DNA of 64,000 nt from the NCBI GenBank assembly GCA_040766885.1, contig JAXGPP010000032.1, positions 1 to 64,000 of the forward strand. The letters are read 5' to 3'. The first letter of the stretch is position 1. The number at the start of each line of letters is the position of its first letter. Below are positions 1 to 9,200 of this stretch, piece by piece. The position numbers and the translations under genes are program-made. This DNA is from JAXGPP01 sp040766885. Lineage in GTDB: Bacteria > Planctomycetota > Planctomycetia > Pirellulales > Thermoguttaceae. The notes under the pieces were generated by a model that was given only the letters and a program-made list of their open reading frames with translations, was not told the DNA's origin and made no database searches.

Positions 1-1038
1 TATGCCACCAGCAGTCAGCGGCATGCCGACGAGGCGTGGTGGTTCTATCTTCCCATCCTGCTCTTTGGCGGCCTCCCGTGGACACTCTACCTGCCCAGTG
101 TAACCGCTGACTGGTGGATCAGAGCGAGGTGCCCCGGCGCGGATTACGAGACAGAACAAGGACGACGTACAGCTTCGAACGGATTGACGCTCGTGCTCTG
201 CTGGCTCATCGGCAACACGCTGCTCCTGACACTGGCCGGCTCGAAACTCGTGACATATATCTGGCCCGTGCTGCCGGCCCTGGTGATCGTCGTGGCAGTA
301 CTCTGGAATCGGATTCTCAACCGCCAGGTGGCGCCGCCGGTCGAACGGATCACCACCGCCACGTTCTACCTGGCCAGCCTGACCGGCCCGTTTCTGTTGC
401 CGCTGGCGCTGGCGGTCGCGGCCGCGGTACTCGACGTGCGGTTCTCCGCGGCAAGCTGGGTTTTGGCTATTGCCGCCGGGATGACGTGCCTTGCGCCGCT
501 GGCACTGTGGCGTGCCCAGCGAAGGACGGCGGGTCTGGCGGCAGGCATTCTCTGCATCGCGCCGCAGTTTATGGTCGCACTTGCTGTGATCGGCCCCCCG
601 GCCGCCGCGGTGAACTCGGCCCCTGACCTCGCCCGGCACATCAATCGCCTCGGCCGACTGCCCGCGCAACTAGTCGTGGTTGAGGACCGTATTGGCTCGC
701 TGGTGTTCTATCTCGACCCCAGACTTCGCGCGGAACTGAAACCAGACCAACTCCTCACGGTACGGCCCTACCGCATCCCGGAATGGTCAACTAACCGGCA
801 CGATACGCTGGTGGCCGTCGCCAAGTGGATTCTGCCCGAGGCGGAAGAGCATTTCCGTTTCCCGCAGGGTGGATTTCTGACCGCCGGCAGATACCGAGTG
901 TACACGGCCGCCAAACTGGGTCTCGTCCACCGGCACGCAAACGTCGCCGCCGGACAGCCAATCGGCCGGACTGCCCGCTCCACCGTGGCCCAGACCCCTC
1001 GCACTGGGGCTGCTTCCACCCATTTACCGCCTCGGTAG
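1..1038 (+). CDS. ArnT/PMT-type glycosyltransferase, C-terminal part (start outside window)
   Basis: The reading frame is open from base 1, so the start lies upstream; 345 codons are visible, ending in TAG. The visible part holds about six hydrophobic segments. The first carries a Trp-Trp and Pro-Trp loop (HADEAWWFYLPIL, then GGLPWTLYLP), followed by SKLVTYIWPVLPAL; both are typical of the later membrane helices of ArnT-like, lipid-linked sugar transferases (GT83/GT39). The last ~140 residues form a soluble, poorly conserved tail. These enzymes move a sugar from a polyprenyl carrier to lipid A, protein or another acceptor on the outer face of the inner membrane. The catalytic N-terminal Asp-Glu loop is outside the window, so acceptor and donor cannot be judged. 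Confidence 0.65.
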   Translation, partial: YATSSQRHADEAWWFYLPILLFGGLPWTLYLPSVTADWWIRARCPGADYETEQGRRTASNGLTLVLCWLIGNTLLLTLAGSKLVTYIWPVLPALVIVVAVLWNRILNRQVAPPVERITTATFYLASLTGPFLLPLALAVAAAVLDVRFSAASWVLAIAAGMTCLAPLALWRAQRRTAGLAAGILCIAPQFMVALAVIGPPAAAVNSAPDLARHINRLGRLPAQLVVVEDRIGSLVFYLDPRLRAELKPDQLLTVRPYRIPEWSTNRHDTLVAVAKWILPEAEEHFRFPQGGFLTAGRYRVYTAAKLGLVHRHANVAAGQPIGRTARSTVAQTPRTGAASTHLPPR

Positions 1039-1162
1039 AATTCCGACGTTGATCGGTAAGCGGCGGCATGAACATTGTCGCCCTGGAATGCGCCGCCCGG
1101 CCTCTCATTTCCGATGGGCCCGGGGCGAGCGCGTGCCGACGAACTGACCGGACGGAGACACC

Positions 1163-1645
1163 ATGGCGGACGAAGCACTGCGGCGCGCGCTGTACGAGTC
1201 ATACAAGAATCGCGCGCTCTTGTACTACCTCATCTTTGATGAGTTGCGGAGTGAACTAGGACAGGAGCGCGCCGAGGAGATCTTGAAGCGGGCGATCTAT
1301 CGCCGCGGAGAACAGGTCGGGACGAAGTTCGCCCCCTACGCCCCGGCAAATCTGGAGGCTCTCAAAGAAGCATTCATCGGGGGAATTCCCGACGAAGGCC
1401 GAATGTTCCAGCCCGAAGTGCTGCGCTGCGACGCGGAGGGCCTCGACATCAAATTCCACGGATGTCCGTTGCGCGACGCCTGGCTGGAGGCTGGGTTGCC
1501 GGAATCCGAGGTGGCTACGCTCTGCCGCATCGCCGCACGGGTCGACAACGGCACATTCGAGGGCGCCGGCTTCGAGTTTACGGCCGACACCTGGCAACCC
1601 GGCGATGAAGGCTGCTGTTACCTGCATATCCGCCCGGGCAAGTGA
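1163..1645 (+). CDS. L-2-amino-thiazoline-4-carboxylic acid hydrolase-like protein
   Basis: A 160-residue soluble protein without a signal peptide. It matches the ATC hydrolase family (PF14196) in its second half: a CPLRDAW segment, then a Thr-Leu-Cys-Arg-Ile helix, a GAGFEFTADTW stretch and a terminal GDEGCCYLHI strand. The founding member hydrolyses the thiazoline ring of ATC on the way to L-cysteine, but many family members are uncharacterised, so the substrate is inferred. The start has a GGAG box about 7 bases upstream. It lies 81 bp before a CoA-disulfide reductase-rhodanese gene on the same strand, which suggests a shared role in low-molecular-weight thiol or sulfur handling. Confidence 0.7.
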   Translation: MADEALRRALYESYKNRALLYYLIFDELRSELGQERAEEILKRAIYRRGEQVGTKFAPYAPANLEALKEAFIGGIPDEGRMFQPEVLRCDAEGLDIKFHGCPLRDAWLEAGLPESEVATLCRIAARVDNGTFEGAGFEFTADTWQPGDEGCCYLHIRPGK

Positions 1646-1726
1646 ATCCCACCAAAGTGGAGAGTGCGGGCGCATTAGCTGGCTGATTTTGCCCCCATTC
1701 CGCGTATCGAGAATAGCGAGGTAATC

Positions 1727-3397
1727 ATGGCGTCGAAGCGAGTCCTGATCGTCGGTGGCGTGGCGGGGGGAGCGGCATGCGCCGCACGGTTGCGCCGTCT
1801 CGATGAAGAGGCGGAGATCTTCCTTTACGAGCGCGGTGCCGATGTGTCGTTCGCCAACTGCGGGTTGCCGTACTACGTGGGAGGCGTGATCAAGGCGCGG
1901 CAGAAACTCCTCCTCGTCACACCGGAACAGTTCCGCGACATGTTCCGCATCGAAGTCCGCACGCGGCAATCGGTGGAGAGGATCGATCGCAAGCAGCAGA
2001 CCGTCGAAATCCGCAATGTCCAGTCCGGAGCCCTGTCGACCGAACGCTACGATGCATTGGTCCTTTCACCCGGTGCTGAACCGGTTCGGCTGCCCTTGCC
2101 GGGCAGTGATCTGCCGGGCATTTTCACGCTTCGCAACCTGGAAGACGTGGATCGCATCAATGGCTGGATCGAGCAGAAGAAGGCTACCCGGGTGGTGATC
2201 GTGGGGGCCGGCTACATCGGGCTGGAAATGCTCGAGAACTTCCATCGCCGCGGCCTGAGCATCACGGTGCTGGAGCGGCTCGACCAGATCATGGCGGTGA
2301 TGGATCCGGAAATGGTCCGCCCCGTCGAGGAGGAGATCCGGCACCGCGACGTCGACTTGCGGTTGGGCAGCCAGGTGACCGGCTTCCAGGCCGGCCCCGA
2401 CGGACTCGTCATGGTCCAGGTCACCGGAAGCGAGCCGATTCCGGCCCACCTGGTGATCATGGCTGTGGGCGTGCGGCCCGATGTCAAGCTGGCCCGCGAG
2501 GCGGGGCTGGAAATCGGCCCCACGGGCGGCATTCGGGTGAACGAGCAGATGCAGACTTCCGACCCGGCGATCTGGGCCGTGGGCGATGCCGTGGAGATCC
2601 GCGACTGGATCACCGGCCAGCCGACGATCGTGCCGCTGGCCGGGCCGGCAGGCCGGCAGGGCCGGATCGCTGCCGATGTGATCGCCGGGCGGGCCGCCCG
2701 TTTCCGCGGCACCCAGGGCACGGGCGTCGTCGGACTTTTCGGCCTGACGATGGCGCTCACGGGCGCGACCGAAAAGACCCTCCAGAAGGCCGGCATGCCC
2801 TACGAGAAGGTCTATACCCACTCATTAAGCCACGCCGGCTACTATCCTGGTGCCGAGCCAATGGCGATCAAGCTGCTTTTCGATCCGGAAACCGGCCGCA
2901 TCCTGGGCGCTCAGGCGATGGGGAAGGAAGGCGTGGACAAACGGATCGACGTGTTGGCGATGGCCATCCAGAAGCAGGCCACCGTTTACGATCTCGAAGA
3001 GGCGGAACTCTGTTACGCGCCGCAGTACGGTTCCGCCCGTGATCCGATCAACATCGCCGGATTCGCCGCCGCGAACGTGCTCCGCGGCGACGTCGATGTC
3101 GTCCACTGGGAAGACTGGCAGCGATTGGCCGGGTCGGAGGCGGAAAAACCACTGGTGGTCGACGTCCGCCCGGCTTCCGCCGCGGCGGCGGACTCGGTGC
3201 CCGGCACGGTCAACATCCCGCTTGGCGAGTTGCGATCCCGGCTCGGAGAACTGCCGCGCGAGCGCGAGGTCTGGGTGCACTGCGCCGTTGGCCGAACCTC
3301 GTATTTCGCCGCACGGATCCTCGCCCAGAAGGGCTTCCGGGTCCGCAGCCTTTCCGGCGGCATCACGTCGTACCGCACGATGCCGCCCGGAAAGTGA
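1727..3397 (+). CDS. CoA-disulfide reductase with C-terminal rhodanese domain
   Basis: 556 residues. Residues 1-~440 are a pyridine nucleotide-disulfide oxidoreductase: FAD-binding GGVAGGAACAARL at the N terminus, a second NAD(P)-binding GAGYIGLEMLE near 165, and a VWAVGDAVE-like FAD motif (AIWAVGDAV) near 283. The single redox Cys45 in SFANCGLPYY is the hallmark of CoA-disulfide and related persulfide reductases, as opposed to CxxxxC disulfide reductases. Residues ~460-556 are a rhodanese domain with active-site Cys519 (VHCAVGRTS). Such CoADR-Rhd fusions reduce CoA disulfide, CoA persulfide or polysulfide with NAD(P)H. A GAGG box sits 7 bases before ATG. The substrate in vivo is inferred. 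Confidence 0.88.
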   Translation: MASKRVLIVGGVAGGAACAARLRRLDEEAEIFLYERGADVSFANCGLPYYVGGVIKARQKLLLVTPEQFRDMFRIEVRTRQSVERIDRKQQTVEIRNVQSGALSTERYDALVLSPGAEPVRLPLPGSDLPGIFTLRNLEDVDRINGWIEQKKATRVVIVGAGYIGLEMLENFHRRGLSITVLERLDQIMAVMDPEMVRPVEEEIRHRDVDLRLGSQVTGFQAGPDGLVMVQVTGSEPIPAHLVIMAVGVRPDVKLAREAGLEIGPTGGIRVNEQMQTSDPAIWAVGDAVEIRDWITGQPTIVPLAGPAGRQGRIAADVIAGRAARFRGTQGTGVVGLFGLTMALTGATEKTLQKAGMPYEKVYTHSLSHAGYYPGAEPMAIKLLFDPETGRILGAQAMGKEGVDKRIDVLAMAIQKQATVYDLEEAELCYAPQYGSARDPINIAGFAAANVLRGDVDVVHWEDWQRLAGSEAEKPLVVDVRPASAAAADSVPGTVNIPLGELRSRLGELPREREVWVHCAVGRTSYFAARILAQKGFRVRSLSGGITSYRTMPPGK

Positions 3398-3472
3398 GGA
3401 ATGCCCCTATGACCAGGCATCAATGACCAGCGAAGATCGCAAGCGCATTGGCCATCGGGACCTGGTTACCGG

Positions 3473-4753
3473 TCATTCTTTCTCCCGCGCGGTGATCTTC
3501 TCCCGCTCTTCATCGGTGAAGCGGGAGTTGGCCACCGGGCCAGGCTCCCAGCACTGTTCGAGCTGGCTCGGCTTCACTTCCTTGATCGGCAGCAAGAGCA
3601 TTTCGCCCTCGGGCGTGCGCTCGATGCGTCCGCCGGCGCGCTCGACGGCCTGTCGCGTAAGGGTCTCACAGACTTCGACCAGTTTCGAGAAACTGTAGGC
3701 CGTGTGACTGAACACCTCGTCCCGGTCGAGTTCCGCCGTGTAGCGGTCGGGCAGGCGGCCGGCGCCCATGGTGGTGAAGAGCACTCCGGCAGCGCTCGAT
3801 GGATTGCAGTCGGAATCCTGACCGCAACGTGTTGAAACAATGATCGTCTGGTCGGGATCGCGGTGGCCGTAAAGCAAGCCCATGACGATGTAGGCGCCGT
3901 TGATCTTCGCGTCGATGTTGAAGCCTGGGTCGGTGCCGTTGCACGACGCGCGGCGATAGGCCGGGTTGAGATTGTATTTGTCTTCGATCTTCTGCCACGT
4001 CTTCTGCCAATCTTGGGGGTCTTCGCGGTACCAGACCATCAGATCGCGGACCATCTCCGCGTACTGACTTCCCTCCGGAATGCACTTGAGGCCGGCCGCG
4101 ACGAGCTTGACCGGATCGTCCTGAAAGTACGCCTCGGCGTACATGCCGCCGACGAACTGCCCGCCATACACGCCGTCGCCGTAATTCATCAATCGGCCGA
4201 ACTTCTCGCCCAGTTCGATCACGATGCCGGGCATGCCGGGGGCGATGATGCCGGCAAAATCGGCTTCGATCTGGTAGTCGATATCGTCGGCGTGCTTGTT
4301 GAACTTGGGGTGGCCCGAATCGGGCGGCGCGATCCCCGCGCGGAGGTTGTCGCGGCCGGCCTTGTTGGCATGCCACAGCGGGTAGCCGCTATTGGCGAAG
4401 TCGATCCCCGCCTGTCGGATCGGCACGTCGAACCCGTACTGCTCCAGCGATCGCAGGAACGTCATCTCGACGTAGATGTCGTCCTGGCGGAACTGATTGA
4501 CCATCCCGGGCTTCCACACCGGCATCTTGTCTTCGGGAATGATCTTGCCGTTGTACTTGAACTCGGTCGGGGCCCCCCATCCCACACCCGCCATTTGCCC
4601 GATCCAGGCGGCGGTCATCTTGTCGCGATAAGTCTTCATCGGCAGCCGTCTGAAATCGGCGGCCTGGCTCACGGCCGAGATCGTCAGGCCGATCAATAGA
4701 GCGAAGCCCACGATACGGATCAGTCGAGCGGTCGGAAACACATGGCCGGTCAT
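3473..4753 (-). CDS. exported ADP-ribosylglycohydrolase-family protein
   Basis: 426 residues from the chosen ATG, which has an AGAGGGAG site 7-8 bases upstream; an ATG 39 bases further out (4792) lacks one. A signal peptide ends near VSQAA. The rest is the ADP-ribosylglycohydrolase fold (PF03747): an N-terminal WIGQMAGVGWGAPTEF helix equal to the family's GxxxGDALG motif, an Asp-Asp pair in RQDDIYVEM, and the C-terminal metal-binding stretch STRCGQDSDCNPSSAAG. Classical family members are cytosolic and remove ADP-ribose from proteins. This exported subfamily is common in planctomycetes and its substrate is unknown, so the enzyme activity is only inferred. It converges on the CoADR gene and diverges from the next. 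Confidence 0.8.
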   Translation of the reverse strand: MTGHVFPTARLIRIVGFALLIGLTISAVSQAADFRRLPMKTYRDKMTAAWIGQMAGVGWGAPTEFKYNGKIIPEDKMPVWKPGMVNQFRQDDIYVEMTFLRSLEQYGFDVPIRQAGIDFANSGYPLWHANKAGRDNLRAGIAPPDSGHPKFNKHADDIDYQIEADFAGIIAPGMPGIVIELGEKFGRLMNYGDGVYGGQFVGGMYAEAYFQDDPVKLVAAGLKCIPEGSQYAEMVRDLMVWYREDPQDWQKTWQKIEDKYNLNPAYRRASCNGTDPGFNIDAKINGAYIVMGLLYGHRDPDQTIIVSTRCGQDSDCNPSSAAGVLFTTMGAGRLPDRYTAELDRDEVFSHTAYSFSKLVEVCETLTRQAVERAGGRIERTPEGEMLLLPIKEVKPSQLEQCWEPGPVANSRFTDEEREKITAREKE

Positions 4754-5050
4754 GGAATGCTCCCTCTGCCGAGGCGGACAGTGCTGGTTCATTAAAAACG
4801 GTTCATAGCCATTGCGACAACGGCCCGATTCTACCGGGGGCGTGGCTCAGTTCGCAACATATTTCTCGTCCGCAAAGAAGTTACGACGCGACGCTTTCGC
4901 CCTGGCCGACCAATCTGCCTGAGCCACAACGAGTTGCCGCTCGGCTACGGCGGGAGGGGTCGGCGCAAGTCGATCAACCTTGTGCGCCGCCGCTTGCCCG
5001 CTTGGAATTCCGTCCGGCGGCTGCTAACCTGACCAAAGTGGGGTCAACGC

Positions 5051-6073
5051 ATGGAATTCCTGGCAGCACTCCTGACCATCGTCTCGTTTTGGATCTTCCT
5101 TTACGCATGGACCGGCCCGGCCCTGGCCATCGCGCAGCGAAAATCCGGGCCACCGCTGCTCGAGGTCCGCCTGCGGCACGTGCGATGGCGACAGGCCGCA
5201 GCGCTCGGCCTGGGGACAGTGGCCGCCGTGCTCCTGGCATGGTTCTTCGTCGCTTTCCTCGACCAGACCAACAAGATGTTCGGCCTGCAACAGGCCTACA
5301 ACGTGCTGCTCGTCGGGCTGGCCGTTGTGGCCGGGCTTCGGCGGGCGTCGCGACCGGGGCCCTTTTTCCAGAATGGCGTCTCTCGTGGCTGGCAGCACTT
5401 GCAGCCGTGGAGCCAGGTCAGATACTGCAAGTGGATGGGCGACAGCGGCCGCTTGCTCGTGCAGTTCAGTCGGCAGGTAGGCTACTATCGCTTCCGGCCC
5501 CAGCAAATCGCTGCGGTGACTGATGCGCTCTCGAAGTACGTAGAGATCCGCGATTCGACGGGCGCGGTCATCGCGTCTCCCGCGACACGGCCGCCCGAAC
5601 CCGAGAATGCCGAACCGGTCCGGCGTCGGTTGCAGTTCGGCCTGCGAACGCTCTTGATCTTCACCGTGTTCGCCAGTTCGGCAGCCAGTTGGGCCGGCAT
5701 CCGCGCCGAGCGGGCCCGTCGCGAGGAGGCCGCCGTCGCGCCCCTGGCCCAGAACTACCCGATTGTTCGCCGCCGCGGCACGAGCATCGTTGGGCTGGAT
5801 TTCTCACTTTCCCAGGTCAAACCCGGCGACAAGGAACTGGTTCATCTTGCGAACCTCGACCACCTCGAATGGGTCGATCTGAGTGGATCACCCGTGACCG
5901 ATGCCGGCATCGAACACCTCGCGCGCGTGCGGACGCTCAAACTCATCAATCTGTCGGGTACCGCCGTTACACCGGTGGGCGTAAAGGAACTTGAGCGAGC
6001 CCTGCCCGGTGCCTCGGTCATTGCTCCGCTGATTTTGCCAGCGATGCCGGGGCCTCAGAAGCGTGGCGAGTGA
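5051..6073 (+). CDS. membrane protein with C-terminal leucine-rich repeats
   Basis: 340 residues. Hydrophobic helices lie near residues 3-25, 50-72 and 82-98. They are followed by a cytoplasmic-looking domain (RYCKWMGDSGRLLVQFSR) that resembles the small Trp/Arg-rich C-terminal domain seen in some membrane proteins of unknown function. Another helix at ~195-215 follows the motif QFGLRTLLIF, and about two LRR units (LEWVDLSGSPVTDAGIEHL, then LKLINLSGTAVT) end the protein. The FG-x-R-x-LL membrane motif followed by a short basic coil and LRRs recurs in the gene at 40351-41691 and is frequent in planctomycetes. No function can be assigned. No convincing ribosome site is seen at the start. Confidence 0.6.
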   Translation: MEFLAALLTIVSFWIFLYAWTGPALAIAQRKSGPPLLEVRLRHVRWRQAAALGLGTVAAVLLAWFFVAFLDQTNKMFGLQQAYNVLLVGLAVVAGLRRASRPGPFFQNGVSRGWQHLQPWSQVRYCKWMGDSGRLLVQFSRQVGYYRFRPQQIAAVTDALSKYVEIRDSTGAVIASPATRPPEPENAEPVRRRLQFGLRTLLIFTVFASSAASWAGIRAERARREEAAVAPLAQNYPIVRRRGTSIVGLDFSLSQVKPGDKELVHLANLDHLEWVDLSGSPVTDAGIEHLARVRTLKLINLSGTAVTPVGVKELERALPGASVIAPLILPAMPGPQKRGE

Positions 6074-6117
6074 TGTTCCCAAGTCCACTTCCGTGAGCTC
6101 CCCCTTTCCAATTGTGA

Positions 6118-6123
6118 TAGAAT
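6118..6123 (+). promoter_or_regulatory. possible -10 element (TAGAAT) before metH
   Basis: TAGAAT lies 90 bases before the metH ATG in a short AT-richer stretch. No matching -35 box is found 16-18 bases upstream, so this is weak. The 140-base leader has no B12-box or other cobalamin or SAM riboswitch core that I can see. Confidence 0.25.
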
Positions 6124-6213
6124 CGCCAGTCCGAGCTGGCAAAAAGCCGATCGAGCGGCGCCCCCTCCCAGCGGGCTGGTCACCACCGAATACGATCATT
6201 ACCACCCAGTCGA

Positions 6214-9200
6214 TTGATGATGCAAGAAACCGAAAGCCGAAGTCTCACCGCCCAACTCCTCGAGCACCTTGCCGCGAAGCGGATTCTGATCCTCGACGGG
6301 GCGATGGCGACGATGATCCAGCGGCTGGGCCTCACGGAGGCCGATTTCCGCGGCCGCGAGTTTGCGGCCCACGGGTCGGACCTCCGCGGCTGCAACGATC
6401 TGCTCTCGATCACCCAGCCGGCGGCGATTACAGAGATCCACCAGAGCTTTCTCGAGGCCGGGGCCGATATTCTTAGCACGAATACGTTCAACGCCAACCG
6501 GATCTCCATGGCCGACTACGCCCTGGTGGATCATGTCTGCGAGATCAACCGGGCGGCGGTAGCCTGCGCCCGCACGGCGATCGACGCCGTGCGCCAAGCG
6601 GGCGATGACCGCCCACGATTCATCGCCGGCTCGATTGGCCCCACGAACCGGACCGCCTCGCTCTCGCCCGACGTGAACGATCCGGGTTACCGGGCCGTCA
6701 CGTTCGATGACTTGGTGGAAGCTTATCGCGAGCAGATCGCCGCGCTCATCGAGGGAGGAGCCGACCTCCTGCTCTTCGAGACCACCTTCGACACGCTCAA
6801 TTTGAAAGCCGGCCTGTTCGCCGCCGAGACGTACTTCGAGGAATGTGGCCGGGGCGTGCCGCTCATGGCCTCGGTCACGATCACCGACCGCAGTGGGCGG
6901 ACGCTTTCGGGACAGACCGTGGAGGCCTTCTGGACATCGATCGCCCATGCGAGTCTGTTCAGCGTGGGCGTGAACTGTGCCCTGGGGCCGGAACTGATGC
7001 GACCCTATGTCGAAGAACTCTCGAAGATCGCGCCTATCCGGACGAGTTGCCATCCCAACGCGGGGCTGCCCAATGAATTCGGCGGCTACGACGAGACGCC
7101 CCAGGAGATGGCCCGCGTGCTCGGCGAGTTCGCCGACGAAGGCTGGCTCAACATCGTCGGCGGGTGCTGCGGGACCACGCCGGAGCATATCCGGACAATT
7201 GCAGAGGCCACCGCCGGGAAGCCGCCCCGCCAGCCGGCAAGGCCCGAGCCCTACACGCGGCTGAGCGGCCTGGAAGCGCTGGTAATCCGGCCTGAAACCA
7301 ACTTCATCATGGTGGGCGAGCGGACCAATGTCGCCGGCTCGAAGCAGTTCGCCCGATTGGTCCGTGATGGGAAACTCGATCAGGCCGTGTCCGTCGCCCG
7401 CCAACAGGTCGAAGGCGGCGCGAATATCATCGACATCAACCTCGATGAAGGGCTGCTCGATGGCGAGCGGATCATGCCGCGGTTGTTGAACCTGATCGCC
7501 GCCGAGCCCGATGTGGCCCGCGTGCCGGTGATGATCGACAGCTCAAAATGGTCGATCCTCGAGGCCGGACTCAAGTGCGTTCAGGGAAAGTCGGTCGTCA
7601 ACTCAATCAGCCTCAAGGAGGGTGAAGAGGAGTTCCTGCGGCACGCCAGGCTCGTGCGGCGCTATGGAGCCGCCTGCGTGGTGATGATGTTCGACGAAGA
7701 GGGACAGGCGGTCAGCGTCGAACACAAGGTGGCCATCGCCCGCCGCGCCTATCACCTGCTGACCGAGCAGGTCGGCATGCCACCCGAAGACATCATCTTC
7801 GATCCCAATATCCTGGCGATCGCTACCGGGATCGAGGAGCATAACCGCTATGCGCTCAACTTCATCGAGGCCACGCGGCAGATCAAGCGGCTCTACCCGG
7901 AGGTAAAGATCTCCGGCGGCGTCAGCAATCTCTCGTTCTCGTTCCGCGGCAACGAGCCGGTCCGCCGGGCGATGCATGCGGTCTTCCTTTACCATGCTAT
8001 CCAGGCCGGCATGGATATGGGGATCGTCAACGCCGGTCAGCTCGACGTCTACGAAGAAATCGATCCCGAGTTGCGTCAGCGCGTGGAAGACGTAATTTTC
8101 GACCGGCGGCCGGACGCTACCGAGCGGCTGATTGAGCTGGCCGAGGGAATCAAGGGGCAGGAACAGGGGCCGCAGAAAGCGGAACTCGCCTGGCGTTCAG
8201 CAAGTGTTGAGCAGCGGCTGAGCCACGCGCTGGTGAAGGGAATCGTCGAATACGTCGAGCAGGACACCGAGGAGGCTCGGCAGAAGTACCCCTCGTGCCT
8301 GGCGATCATCGAAGGCCCGCTCATGGATGGCATGCGGATCGTCGGCGACTTGTTCGGCGAAGGGAAGATGTTCCTCCCCCAGGTGGTCAAGTCAGCCCGC
8401 GTCATGAAGAAGGCGGTGGTCTACCTGATGCCGTTCATGGAGCAGGAGAAGGCGCGGGCCGGTACGACGCACCAGACGCGGGGAACGATCGTCATGGCCA
8501 CGGTCAAAGGCGACGTTCATGATATCGGCAAGAACATTGTCGGAATCGTGCTCGCCTGCAACAACTACCGGATCATCGACCTGGGTGTGATGGTGCCCGC
8601 CGAGAAGATCCTCGCTACGGCCGTCGCCGAAGGAGCATCACTCGTCGGCTTGAGTGGGTTGATAACACCCAGCCTGGACGAGATGGTGCACGTGGCCCGC
8701 GAGATGGATCGGCGGGGCATGGAACTGCCCCTCTTGATCGGCGGCGCCACGACCAGCGCCAAGCATACTGCGGTAAAGATCGCGCCGGCTTACCGTCATG
8801 CCACCGTCCACGTGGCCGACGCATCGCGGAGCGTCGGCGTGGTCGAGCGGCTGATGAGCCCCCAGCGCCGGCCCGAGTTCGAAGCTGAGAATCGCGTCGA
8901 GCAGCGGAAGCTCGTCGAGGCATTCCAGCGCCGCCAGCAGGTAAAACTCGTGCCCTACCAGGAAGCGGTCGCTCGCCGGTTCGCTACCGACTGGACAACC
9001 GCCGATATTCCCCGGCCGTCGTTCACCGGCGTGCGTGTGCTGGACGACTATCCGCTCGAGGAGTTGGTCGAGTACATCGACTGGTCGCCGCTGTTCATGG
9101 CGTGGGAACTGCGCGGCAAGTACCCGCGGATCTTTGATGATCCGGCGGTCGGCCCGCAGGCGACGCAGCTTTTCGACGACGCCCGACGGCTGTTGGACGA

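Noticed and set aside
6074..6213. Cobalamin or SAM riboswitch before metH
   Set aside because: The 140-base leader lacks a B12 box, and no SAM-riboswitch core or strong terminator hairpin is visible.
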